A stretch of DNA of 64,000 nucleotides from Flavobacteriaceae bacterium MAR_2010_188. GTDB lineage: Bacteria; Bacteroidota; Bacteroidia; Flavobacteriales; Flavobacteriaceae. The stretch spans positions 992,001 to 1,056,000 of the forward strand of contig LT629302.1 of assembly GCA_900104375.1 (NCBI GenBank). The letters run 5' to 3'. The notes below the pieces were generated by a model, which saw only the letters and a program-made list of their open reading frames with translations, was not told where the DNA came from and searched no databases. The translations under genes and the position numbers were made by a program. Below are positions 17,397 through 25,546 of this stretch, piece after piece; within the stretch, counting starts at the first letter, position 1; each line of letters starts with the position of its first letter.

Positions 17397-19571
17397 ATGA
17401 AATTTAAAATTTCCCTCTTACTTCTAGTGCCGTATTTCTTTTTAAGTTGTCAAGAAAAAACATCTGAAGAAGTAAAATCACAGCCAGAACCGCCTGTTGC
17501 TAAGAAAGTAGCAGAAGAAATGAAAATGCATGGCGACACTCGAATCGACAACTACAGTTGGATGCGTCTTAGCGATGAGCAAAAAAATTCCGAAACTCCT
17601 GATCAACAAACTTCCGATGTTATTGGATATCTAGAAGCTGAAAACGATTATCTCGACGCAGAAATGAAAGATGTTGAAAATTTAAAGGATTCAATTTATA
17701 CCGAAATCGTAAGTCGGTTTAAAGAAAATGATGAGAGTGTTCCTGTAAGGGAAAATGGTTATGATTATTACAGTCGATATACTAAAGGTGCTGATTATCC
17801 CGTGGTGTTAAGAAAGAAAGTAGATGGAGGGGAAGAACAAATCATCTTTAATGGACCTGAAATGGCCAAGGGCTATAAATATTACGGAATCGGTAACCGA
17901 TCTGTGAGTACAGATAATAAGTTAATGTTATATGCTATAGATACAGTATCTAGACGACGTTATGATATTTACATAAAAAATCTAGAGAATGATTCACTAT
18001 TAACAGATAGAATATCTAACACCACTGGCAGTGGCGTCTGGGCAAACGACAATAAAACTTTTTTTTACGTAAAGAAAGATCCGGTAACATTGAGGGCAGA
18101 CAAGGTTTACAAACATGTTTTAGGAACGGAACAAAGCCAAGATGTAGAAGTCTATGATGAAAAGGACGATACTTTTTCCACTTTTGTTTATAAATCAAAA
18201 TCTGATGACTACATCATCATTGGTTCTAGTCAAACACTTTCTTCGGAATTTAGATATCTAAGCGCCGATAAACCCGATGGCGAATTTAAGGTGATTCAAC
18301 CAAGAGAAAAGAATCTGGAGTATTCTGTAGATCACATGGGGAATGATTTTTACATCCGAACCAATTTAAATGCAAAAAATTTCAAACTTGTCAAAGCACC
18401 GGTCAATTCTCCTACAAAGGCCAATTGGAAAGATGTGATTCCGCATAGGGATAGCATTTATCTGCAAGATTTTGACTTGTTTAAGGACTATCTGGTGTTA
18501 ACCGAAAGAAAAGAAGGTTTAAAAGAAGTTAGGGTAAAATCCTGGAATAACGATACGGATTACTATCTAGATTTCAACGACCCAAGCTACCAAGTCTACA
18601 CCAATGGTAATATGGATTTTGACACAGATATTCTCCGCTATAATTACACTTCTTTAACTACACCGATGAGCACTTTCGAATATAATATGAAGACAAAAGA
18701 ACAAACTCTGCTTAAGCAAGATGAGGTATTGGACGATGATTTTAAACCAGAGAATTTTATTTCAGAAAGAATATTCGCGACTGCTACCGATGGTACTAAA
18801 ATTCCAGTTTCTATAGTTTATAAAAAAGGTACAGAAAAAAACGGGCGCAATCCACTGCTACTTTATGCCTACGGCTCATACGGAAGCAATCAAGAAGCTT
18901 CTTTTAGGTCAGAAAATCTCAGCCTGATAGAACAAGGATTTATTTATGCCATTGCGCACATACGCGGAGGACAAGAAATGGGGCGCGATTGGTACGAGAA
19001 CGGAAAACTGCTTAAAAAGAAGAATACGTTTACAGACTTTATAAATGTTGGTGAATTTCTCATAGATGAAGGTTTCACGAGTAGTGACCATCTCTATGCA
19101 TACGGCGGAAGTGCTGGAGGGCTTTTAATGGGTGCCATATTAAATATGAAACCAGAAATCTTTAATGGTGTGGTAGCAGCGGTTCCATTTGTGGATGTTG
19201 TTTCTACGATGCTAGATGAGACTATTCCGTTAACAACTTTTGAATTTGATGAATGGGGAAATCCGATGGACAAGGAATACTATGATTATATGAAGAGCTA
19301 TTCGCCTTATGATAATGTTGAAGCGAAAGACTATCCGAATATTTTAGTAACCACCGGTTATTGGGACAGCCAAGTACAATATTGGGAACCTGCAAAATGG
19401 GTCGCGAAATTGAGAGAACTAAAAACCGATGATAATCTTTTATTGTTAGATACCGATATGGATGTTGGTCATGGTGGTGCTTCAGGAAGATTCGAAAGAT
19501 ATAAGAGGACCGCATTAGTATTTGCTTTCCTTTTAAAATTAGAAGAGGAATCGAAGATGAAGGGTTCTTAA
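17397..19571 (+). CDS. Prolyl oligopeptidase-family (S9A) lipoprotein
   Basis: A 724-residue S9A serine peptidase. Lipobox LSC with Cys18. Residues ~35-450 form the beta-propeller gate (VAEEMKMHGDTRIDNYSWMR is the usual family start); residues ~455-720 form the hydrolase with GGSAGG at 570-575 (Ser572), an aspartate near 654 (TGYWDSQV) and a histidine near 694 (DVGHGGASGRF). It should cleave short peptides after proline or basic residues in the periplasm. It is followed by a strong terminator. Confidence 0.93.
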   Translation: MKFKISLLLLVPYFFLSCQEKTSEEVKSQPEPPVAKKVAEEMKMHGDTRIDNYSWMRLSDEQKNSETPDQQTSDVIGYLEAENDYLDAEMKDVENLKDSIYTEIVSRFKENDESVPVRENGYDYYSRYTKGADYPVVLRKKVDGGEEQIIFNGPEMAKGYKYYGIGNRSVSTDNKLMLYAIDTVSRRRYDIYIKNLENDSLLTDRISNTTGSGVWANDNKTFFYVKKDPVTLRADKVYKHVLGTEQSQDVEVYDEKDDTFSTFVYKSKSDDYIIIGSSQTLSSEFRYLSADKPDGEFKVIQPREKNLEYSVDHMGNDFYIRTNLNAKNFKLVKAPVNSPTKANWKDVIPHRDSIYLQDFDLFKDYLVLTERKEGLKEVRVKSWNNDTDYYLDFNDPSYQVYTNGNMDFDTDILRYNYTSLTTPMSTFEYNMKTKEQTLLKQDEVLDDDFKPENFISERIFATATDGTKIPVSIVYKKGTEKNGRNPLLLYAYGSYGSNQEASFRSENLSLIEQGFIYAIAHIRGGQEMGRDWYENGKLLKKKNTFTDFINVGEFLIDEGFTSSDHLYAYGGSAGGLLMGAILNMKPEIFNGVVAAVPFVDVVSTMLDETIPLTTFEFDEWGNPMDKEYYDYMKSYSPYDNVEAKDYPNILVTTGYWDSQVQYWEPAKWVAKLRELKTDDNLLLLDTDMDVGHGGASGRFERYKRTALVFAFLLKLEEESKMKGS

Positions 19572-19593
19572 AGTATATAAATATTTTAATTTG

Positions 19594-19624
19594 AAGGGCG
19601 TAATGTTTATTTGCGCCCTTTTTG
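19594..19624 (+). terminator. Intrinsic terminator after the S9 peptidase gene
   Basis: AAGGGCGTAA (19594-19603) pairs with TTGCGCCCTT (19611-19620) with one G-U pair and a 7-base loop, followed by a T-rich tract. It lies 22 bases after the stop at 19571. Confidence 0.85.
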
Positions 19625-19771
19625 TTTCCATAACTTGAAAGTTTTCAAACTCACGAATTACACCCATAAATTTCTCATCAATAATTAGCTGTAGGCCGTC
19701 AATTTGAATTTCAAAAATTAGATTTTTTTTAATTGTTTTCAACATTCAGCCTTAATAACCCTATAAAATGC

Positions 19772-19779
19772 TAATTTTG
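19772..19779 (+). promoter_or_regulatory. Putative -7 box of the helicase gene
   Basis: TAATTTTG matches TAnnTTTG, 28 bases before the ATG at 19808. No clear -33 element. Confidence 0.35.
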
Positions 19780-19807
19780 TGAGAATTTTTTTTTCAGAAA
19801 GTAATAT

Positions 19808-21322
19808 ATGTCCCAAACCGTCGTAGAGAATACTAAAACAGAAACTAAAAAGAAATTATACGATTATCAGCTATCTGACCTCAACCGTATTTTTGAGGTT
19901 TTTAATAGCGAATCGGACAACTATAATTTGCTTTATCAGTTACCTACCGGTGGTGGTAAAACCGTCATCTTCTCTGAGATTGTTAGAAGATATATCCAAA
20001 CGCACGATAAAAAGGTCGTAATCCTAACCCATCGTATAGAGCTTTGCAAGCAAACTTCAAAAATGCTGAGCGGCTTTGGGGTAAAGAATAAAATCATAAA
20101 CAGTAAAGTAAAAGAATTACCTGATCAGGATCAGTATAAATGTTTCGTAGCGATGGTCGAGACATTGAATAACCGTCTTAATGATGACAAATTAATCCTT
20201 GAGGATATTGGTCTCGTAATTATTGATGAAGCCCATTATAATTCATTTAGAAAATTATTCAAGTTTTTTAAGAATTGTAATATTCTGGGTGTTACTGCAA
20301 CACCTCTGAGTTCTAATATTAAACTTCCGATGAATGACAACTACGATAAGTTAATCGTAGGCGATGATATTTCAACTTTAATAAAAAATGGTTTCTTGGC
20401 AAAAGCCGAAATCTATAATTACGATGTGGCCCTAACTTCGTTGAAAATAGGTATCAATGGAGATTATACGGTAAAATCTTCAGAAGCCCTTTATAGTAAT
20501 TCTATGATGCAGAGCAAATTAATGCTCGCATACGAAGAAATGGCCAAGGGCAAAAAAACCCTGATTTTCAATAATGGAATCAATACATCCAAAGAAGTTT
20601 ACTATACCTTCAAAAGAGCAGGCTACAACGTTAGGCATCTCGATAATACCAATACCAAACAAGAACGTAAGGAAATTTTAAAGTGGTTTAAAAACACTCC
20701 TGATGGAGTTTTAACCTCCGTCAGCATCTTGACAACTGGTTTTGATGAGCCGACCGTCGAAGCTGTAATCCTTAATAGAGCGACTCGTTCTCTTACTCTG
20801 TATTTTCAGATGATCGGTCGTGGTTCTAGGATTCTTGAAAATAAAGAGAAATTCCATGTACTAGATTTAGGAAACAATGCAGTTAGATTCGGAGCTTGGG
20901 ACCAAATCGTCGATTGGAGACATATCTTTAAGTATCCAGAAATGTATCTTGAGAATATAAGAAACGACGAGGATATTGAGCGAGAATTTATTTATGTGAT
21001 GCCAGAAGTTCTCCGTGAAAAATTTAAGAAAACAGAAGATATCAGTTTTGATATGAAAGCTGTTTATAAGCAGGTTTTAAGTGAGGGTCATAAATCAATC
21101 GCCGCCATCGACCATTCTATAAATCAACATTCACAAATGTGTATCGAGAATTCTGAAGACGTTTATGATGCGCGTGCACTTACAAAATTGCTTCAAGATG
21201 ATATTTCATTCCGGATTAAGCAGTATAGCTACTGTATTATGAACAGCACCCAGAATTATAAGGACTGGTTGTTCGATGAATATAATAGAAAATTACGTTT
21301 GAGTTTTAACGGACAATTTTAA
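19808..21322 (+). CDS. DEAD/DEAH-box (SF2) helicase
   Basis: A 504-residue SF2 ATPase. Motif I is LPTGGGKT (about 49-56), motif II DEAH around 141, motif III-like GVTATP near 163 and motif VI QMIGRGSR around 339-346; domain 2 carries the ILTTGFDEP motif V. It resembles the stand-alone helicases related to UvrB/RecG-type SF2 proteins found as single genes in Bacteroidota. The C-terminal ~130 residues have no recognisable domain. Its nucleic-acid target is unknown. Confidence 0.9.
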   Translation: MSQTVVENTKTETKKKLYDYQLSDLNRIFEVFNSESDNYNLLYQLPTGGGKTVIFSEIVRRYIQTHDKKVVILTHRIELCKQTSKMLSGFGVKNKIINSKVKELPDQDQYKCFVAMVETLNNRLNDDKLILEDIGLVIIDEAHYNSFRKLFKFFKNCNILGVTATPLSSNIKLPMNDNYDKLIVGDDISTLIKNGFLAKAEIYNYDVALTSLKIGINGDYTVKSSEALYSNSMMQSKLMLAYEEMAKGKKTLIFNNGINTSKEVYYTFKRAGYNVRHLDNTNTKQERKEILKWFKNTPDGVLTSVSILTTGFDEPTVEAVILNRATRSLTLYFQMIGRGSRILENKEKFHVLDLGNNAVRFGAWDQIVDWRHIFKYPEMYLENIRNDEDIEREFIYVMPEVLREKFKKTEDISFDMKAVYKQVLSEGHKSIAAIDHSINQHSQMCIENSEDVYDARALTKLLQDDISFRIKQYSYCIMNSTQNYKDWLFDEYNRKLRLSFNGQF

Positions 21323-21360
21323 ACCTAAGTTAAATATTGCTCCCATCATCTTGCTTTCTT

Positions 21361-21368
21361 TATTTTTG
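21361..21368 (+). promoter_or_regulatory. Putative -7 box of the 21411 gene
   Basis: TATTTTTG matches TAnnTTTG and lies 43 bases before the ATG at 21411. Its position downstream of the alternative TTG at 21351 supports the ATG as start. Confidence 0.35.
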
Positions 21369-21410
21369 GGTACGGTTTTTGAATATTTAGAAACATTCAG
21401 CAACCCCAAT

Positions 21411-22112
21411 ATGTCGAAAAGCTCAAATTCTTTGAACATTAAAATCTTAACATTATTATTATGTCTCGCTTCGTTTGGACTAAATGCCCAAGTGGACCGA
21501 AGACAAAACTCTATTCCCATACCAGCAGAAAAAGTAGATGATTCTATCAATAACGATTTTAAGATAGAACCAGAAAGACCTAAGAATAATAATATTCCCA
21601 AGGAAGTAGATGGCTTGCCAATTAAAAATCCTATTACTTTAAACACAAAGCCTGATCGAGAATTCTCGATGATGGACGATAGTAAATTGATGGATCCGGG
21701 ACAGATTTTTGAAAAACGCTACGCTAAACAATCGGTAGAACAAGGCATCATGGTAGAGAAAATGTCGGATCAATTTTTAGGCGAATTTAAATCTAACGGT
21801 AAATTCGTAAATATTGTTTGTCGAGACCATGAGTATCCGGATGGAGATTTGGTAAGGGTTTTTGTGAATGGTGCAGTTTATGTTCCAACCCTTTTATTGA
21901 CTTCAGGTTATAAAGGATTTAATATTCCTTTGACTCCTGGTGCAAACACCATTGAATTTTTAGCCTTAAATCAAGGTGAATCTGGACCTAATACGGCAGA
22001 GTTTCAAGTTTATGATGATAATAAAAATTTGGTTTCCTCTAAAAAATGGAATCTATTAACTGGAGTAAAAGCAACAATCGTGGTGTTTAAGGATTTAGCG
22101 AAAGAAGAGTAA
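21411..22112 (+). CDS. Secreted protein of unknown function
   Basis: A 233-residue protein from the ATG at 21411, which puts a good Sec signal peptide (LNIKILTLLLCLASFGLNAQ, residues 8-27) at the N-terminus; a TTG 60 bases upstream would bury that signal. The middle (about 30-110) is Pro/Asp/Asn-rich and probably flexible. The C-terminal ~110 residues look like a beta-sandwich (GKFVNIVCRDHEYPDGDLVRVFVNG, then LTPGANTIEFLALNQG), a pattern seen in small secreted Bacteroidota proteins of unknown role. No catalytic motif seen. Confidence 0.75.
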   Translation: MSKSSNSLNIKILTLLLCLASFGLNAQVDRRQNSIPIPAEKVDDSINNDFKIEPERPKNNNIPKEVDGLPIKNPITLNTKPDREFSMMDDSKLMDPGQIFEKRYAKQSVEQGIMVEKMSDQFLGEFKSNGKFVNIVCRDHEYPDGDLVRVFVNGAVYVPTLLLTSGYKGFNIPLTPGANTIEFLALNQGESGPNTAEFQVYDDNKNLVSSKKWNLLTGVKATIVVFKDLAKEE

Positions 22113-22123
22113 ATACGGGATGT

Positions 22124-22711
22124 TCAATCGTTATATTTCTTTTCATTTTTTTGGTTATCAGAATTTTCTTCCTCTTCATCCATTTCATTATCATCTGCTT
22201 CCACCAAAGGATGGTCCTTAACCCCAAGACCTACAATCATAATTATATTTCTAACTGCATTGTACAGCATTAGGACTACGCTAATCAACGCGCCAGATAG
22301 AACTGCAGCGAGACCAAGAGAAATATAATAAATTGATGAATACCAGGTAGGAGGGACGTTATCGGCTTCTGTAATAGGTATATTCATTAGCTGAAAAACA
22401 ATCATCGAAACGACAAAAACCACAGTATCTAATTTAGCAATATAGAGAACCTGTTTGTAATGGTCTTCCTTTAAACGCGACTTAGTAGACGAGCTAACAC
22501 TCAAAATCGTAAGTAATAAGGCAAGAATGGTCGCCGACGCCAGCACAATAGTGTTACAGAGTGCATTAATACCGGGCAGTGAACTTCTTATTAATATCTT
22601 AGCTTCATAACCACTAAGGTTTCCTAATACGTAGGCACCGAGTCCCGTAACTATTGCGGCAATGACCCCACCGGCCACGGCACGCTTATTGTATTTACCA
22701 AGATTGAACAT
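22124..22711 (-). CDS. Four-helix membrane protein of unknown function
   Basis: A 195-residue protein with hydrophobic segments at about 12-32, 48-70, 92-112 and 128-152, and a strongly acidic then basic hydrophilic tail (about 168-195). The segment SVSSSTKSRLKEDHYKQVLYIAKLDT between TM2 and TM3 is polar. I do not recognise a family. It converges with the secreted-protein gene, 11 bases from its end. Confidence 0.75.
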   Translation of the reverse strand: MFNLGKYNKRAVAGGVIAAIVTGLGAYVLGNLSGYEAKILIRSSLPGINALCNTIVLASATILALLLTILSVSSSTKSRLKEDHYKQVLYIAKLDTVVFVVSMIVFQLMNIPITEADNVPPTWYSSIYYISLGLAAVLSGALISVVLMLYNAVRNIIMIVGLGVKDHPLVEADDNEMDEEEENSDNQKNEKKYND

Positions 22712-22800
22712 AAAAGCAAAATTAAGTCTTTATTGCAAATATTAACAGCAACCCTTTGTATTAAAGCTTATATCGATTTTATAGAGAACATAATATGCAC

Positions 22801-22808
22801 TATATTTG
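22801..22808 (+). promoter_or_regulatory. Putative -7 box of the cold-shock-domain gene
   Basis: TATATTTG matches TAnnTTTG. If used, transcription starts about 100 bases before the ATG at 22918, a long A/T-rich leader of the kind that regulates cold-shock mRNAs in other bacteria. Confidence 0.35.
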
Positions 22809-22917
22809 TTACTGATTACTGAATTTGTTTTTTGGTGAATTCAATCTAGCGCATTGCCTTTCCCTATTTATCGATTTAGTAAAACATTAATAATTTAAAA
22901 ATAACCAAAAGTAGTAA

Positions 22918-23418
22918 ATGGCAAGATCGCAACAGACCTTCAATAAGATTGAAAAAGAAAAAGCAAAGAAGAAGAAGAGAGAAGATAAATTAAAGAAAAA
23001 GGAAGCCAAGAAGGCAGACAAGGAAGGAAACAACAAAGGAATTCAATTTGCCTACGTTGACCAATTCGGAAATCTTTCTGATACTCCTCCAAACCCTGCA
23101 GATAAGATTAAAGTAGATGCAGAAGACATCGTTCTTGGGGTTCCTAAAAAAGAAGAAGGAGACGAACCAGATCCAATTAGAGTTGGTAATGTATCTTTCT
23201 ATGATAGTTCTAAAGGTTTCGGATTTATTATCGATACCGAAAATAATGAGAAGTATTTCTGTCACGTAAGTGGATTAATAGACGAAATTGCTGAAAATGA
23301 CAAGGTTACTTTTGAATTAGAAAAAGGTATGAAAGGCATGAATGCGGTACGAGTAAGACAAAAAGCAAATACGCCGCCACCCCCACCAAAACCTGAAGCG
23401 AGTCAAGAAGAAGAATAA
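22918..23418 (+). CDS. Cold-shock-domain protein with a basic N-terminal extension
   Basis: A 166-residue RNA/DNA-binding protein. Residues 1-50 are Lys/Glu-rich and likely disordered or helical (EKEKAKKKKREDKLKKKEA). The cold-shock barrel occupies about 96-155 with RNP1-like KGFGFII and RNP2-like YFCHVSGL. The C-terminus is Pro/Glu-rich. The layout, extension plus one cold-shock domain, is common in Bacteroidota. Likely an RNA chaperone; targets unknown. A terminator follows closely. Confidence 0.9.
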   Translation: MARSQQTFNKIEKEKAKKKKREDKLKKKEAKKADKEGNNKGIQFAYVDQFGNLSDTPPNPADKIKVDAEDIVLGVPKKEEGDEPDPIRVGNVSFYDSSKGFGFIIDTENNEKYFCHVSGLIDEIAENDKVTFELEKGMKGMNAVRVRQKANTPPPPPKPEASQEEE

Positions 23419-23453
23419 CAAATATATAAGCGAAATTTTTCGCGATTTACAGA

Positions 23454-23482
23454 GCAGTCCTATTTAAGGGCTGTTTTTTTTT
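23454..23482 (+). terminator. Intrinsic terminator after the cold-shock-domain gene
   Basis: CAGTCC (23455-23460) pairs with GGGCTG (23468-23473) with one G-U pair, followed by nine T's. A second small palindrome, GCGAAA/TTTCGC at 23430-23443, precedes it. The run of T's ends 12 bases before the next start codon. Confidence 0.85.
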
Positions 23483-23493
23483 AACTAAACACT

Positions 23494-24501
23494 ATGCCAC
23501 AAAACACTCAATTTAAATTAGCAAAAAGACCCGTAGGTTTTCCTTCCGAAGAGACTTGGGACAAGATCACTGTTGAAACTCCAGAACTTAAAAAAGGTGA
23601 AATGCTCATAGAACAGCATTATGTTTCTTTAGACCCCGCAATGCGCGGATGGATGAACGCTGGCAAATCTTATGTAGAACCTATAGAAATTGGAGCAGTG
23701 ATGCGGGCCGGTGCTATTGGGAAAGTCATTAAAGCAGAGGCAGATTCTAAATATAAAGTAGGTGATTGTTTAACCGGAATGGGCGGTATACAACAATATT
23801 CTATAACTAATGGTGAAGGTTGGAAGAAGGTAGATTGTGAAGCTTTGCCAATGCCAAAATATTTAAGTGTTCTTGGAATGACCGGAATGACTGCCTACTT
23901 TGGATTATTAGAAGTAGGACAATTAAAAGAGGGAGATACCGTTCTAGTCTCTGCTGCTGCCGGAGCTGTTGGAAGCATCGTGGGTCAGATTGCAAAAATC
24001 AAGAACTGTAGAGTAATAGGTGTAGCAGGAGGCAAGAAAAAATGTGACTATCTAATCAACGAGTTAAATTTTGATGCGGCGGTAGATTATAAATCGGACG
24101 ATTACGAAAAACAACTTAGAGAAGCCTGCAAAGATGGTATTGATGTTTATTTTGATAATGTTGGTGGTGAATTACTGGATATGGCACTAACATTGATAAA
24201 ACTAAATGCAAGAATCGTTATATGTGGTGCGATTTCTCAATATAATAATAAAGAGGCTGTAGTTGGTCTTAAGAATTATCTTGCCCTATTAGTTAATCGG
24301 GCAAGAATGGAAGGATTAATTGTTTTCGATTTTGCCGACCGATATCAGATAGCGGCAAAGGATATTGCAGAATGGTATAAACAAGGAAAGATAAAAAGTC
24401 AAGAAGATATTTTTGATGGAATCGATAATTTCTACGAAACCTTTAAACGTCTTTTTACAGGAGAGAAGCAAGGCAAGTTAATTTTGAAAGTAAAGGATTA
24501 A
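23494..24501 (+). CDS. NADP-dependent MDR oxidoreductase (CurA/PTGR-like)
   Basis: A 335-residue medium-chain reductase without zinc ligands. The N-terminal region has the family SLDPAMRGWM, and the nucleotide-binding loop VSAAAGAVGSIVGQIAKI (about 149-166) marks the Rossmann domain; a following GGKKKC segment fits NADP preference. Members reduce alpha,beta-unsaturated carbonyls (curcumin, leukotriene or 2-alkenal reductases). Length equals the family norm. Substrate unknown. Confidence 0.92.
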   Translation: MPQNTQFKLAKRPVGFPSEETWDKITVETPELKKGEMLIEQHYVSLDPAMRGWMNAGKSYVEPIEIGAVMRAGAIGKVIKAEADSKYKVGDCLTGMGGIQQYSITNGEGWKKVDCEALPMPKYLSVLGMTGMTAYFGLLEVGQLKEGDTVLVSAAAGAVGSIVGQIAKIKNCRVIGVAGGKKKCDYLINELNFDAAVDYKSDDYEKQLREACKDGIDVYFDNVGGELLDMALTLIKLNARIVICGAISQYNNKEAVVGLKNYLALLVNRARMEGLIVFDFADRYQIAAKDIAEWYKQGKIKSQEDIFDGIDNFYETFKRLFTGEKQGKLILKVKD

Positions 24502-24563
24502 CCATATGTTAAACTTTTCAGTAGCAAATGTTATTTAATCGTTATAAATACTGTATTCGAGAT

Positions 24564-24571
24564 TATTTTTG
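24564..24571 (+). promoter_or_regulatory. Putative -7 box upstream of the serine hydrolase
   Basis: TATTTTTG matches TAnnTTTG, 48 bases before the ATG at 24620. No clear -33 element. Confidence 0.3.
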
Positions 24572-24619
24572 CTATAATAATATAGCTTCGGTTAAAAACG
24601 CGGTAAGTAACTAACAAAT

Positions 24620-25525
24620 ATGCAGAAACTAAAGTATTTCTTAATTGTGTTTGTCGTTATGACGATAAGCATTAAAGTTAATGCCCAACAGGAACTCCCT
24701 ATACGCCGTACTGATACGGTACCTCCAATTTCCAATCTCTGCGACACAAAACTTCAGACTTTACTTGATAAAGAAATAAAAAAGAATCCACTTTGGAACC
24801 AACTGATTAAGACCAAAAGAATGTCAGTTGGCATAGTAGATTTAAGTGACATTAATGATATTCGCTATGCTGGTATCAATGATAAAATCATGATGTACGC
24901 AGCTAGTCTCCCAAAAATCGCAATTCTTCTTTCGGCGATGGATGCTTTTGATAAAGGTGAATTAAAGGAAACTCCAGAGATCATGAATGACCTTCATCTT
25001 ATGATAAGCAAATCCAACAATCAGGCTTCTACCCGTATGATCGATAGATTGGGTTATGAAAAAATAGAACAAGTTCTGCGCGGTAAAAAGAATCACCTTT
25101 ACGATGAATCCGAGGGTGGTGGCCTTTGGGTTGGTAAGCGCTATGCTGCCGGCGGAAGAAGATATCCAGAACCACTTAAAGGGCTTAGCCATGCCGCAAC
25201 TACCAGACAGGTGTGCAGTTTTTATTATCAACTTGCAATGGGAAATTTGGTAAACGAGAAACGTTCTAAGCAAATGTTAGATATCATGAAAGATCCAGCT
25301 TTGCATCATAAATTCGTTAATACTTTGGATATTCTAGCACCAAAAGCCACAGTTTTTAGAAAGTCAGGTTCGTGGAAGAATTTTCACTCTGATTCTGTTC
25401 TTGTTTGGGGCCCTAACCGTCAATATATTATGGTGGCTCTAATTGATGACTCTCTAGGAGAAAGTATTATTAGAAAATTAGTTGAGCCTTTAGAAAGAGT
25501 ATTAAAAAAATCCCGAACTTTATAG
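24620..25525 (+). CDS. Exported class-A beta-lactamase-fold serine hydrolase
   Basis: A 301-residue protein with a Sec signal peptide (cleavage near VNAQ, residue 23). Active-site motifs: SLPK (Ser96, Lys99), SNN (132-134, in place of SDN) and KSG (248-250). The class-A deacylating glutamate on an omega loop is not obvious, so it is more likely a penicillin-binding-type or other serine hydrolase than a true beta-lactamase. Exported to the periplasm. The transporter gene follows after 21 bases, so they are probably co-transcribed. A paralogue-like fold recurs at 28382. Confidence 0.85.
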   Translation: MQKLKYFLIVFVVMTISIKVNAQQELPIRRTDTVPPISNLCDTKLQTLLDKEIKKNPLWNQLIKTKRMSVGIVDLSDINDIRYAGINDKIMMYAASLPKIAILLSAMDAFDKGELKETPEIMNDLHLMISKSNNQASTRMIDRLGYEKIEQVLRGKKNHLYDESEGGGLWVGKRYAAGGRRYPEPLKGLSHAATTRQVCSFYYQLAMGNLVNEKRSKQMLDIMKDPALHHKFVNTLDILAPKATVFRKSGSWKNFHSDSVLVWGPNRQYIMVALIDDSLGESIIRKLVEPLERVLKKSRTL

Positions 25526-25546
25526 GGTTTAAAACAGCCCTGACTT

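Noticed and set aside
19539-19745. 68-codon minus-strand ORF after the S9 peptidase
   Set aside because: It covers the end of a real gene and its terminator hairpin; composition looks random.
21351-21410. TTG start for the secreted protein at 21411
   Set aside because: The candidate promoter lies downstream of it and the ATG at 21411 directly precedes the signal peptide.
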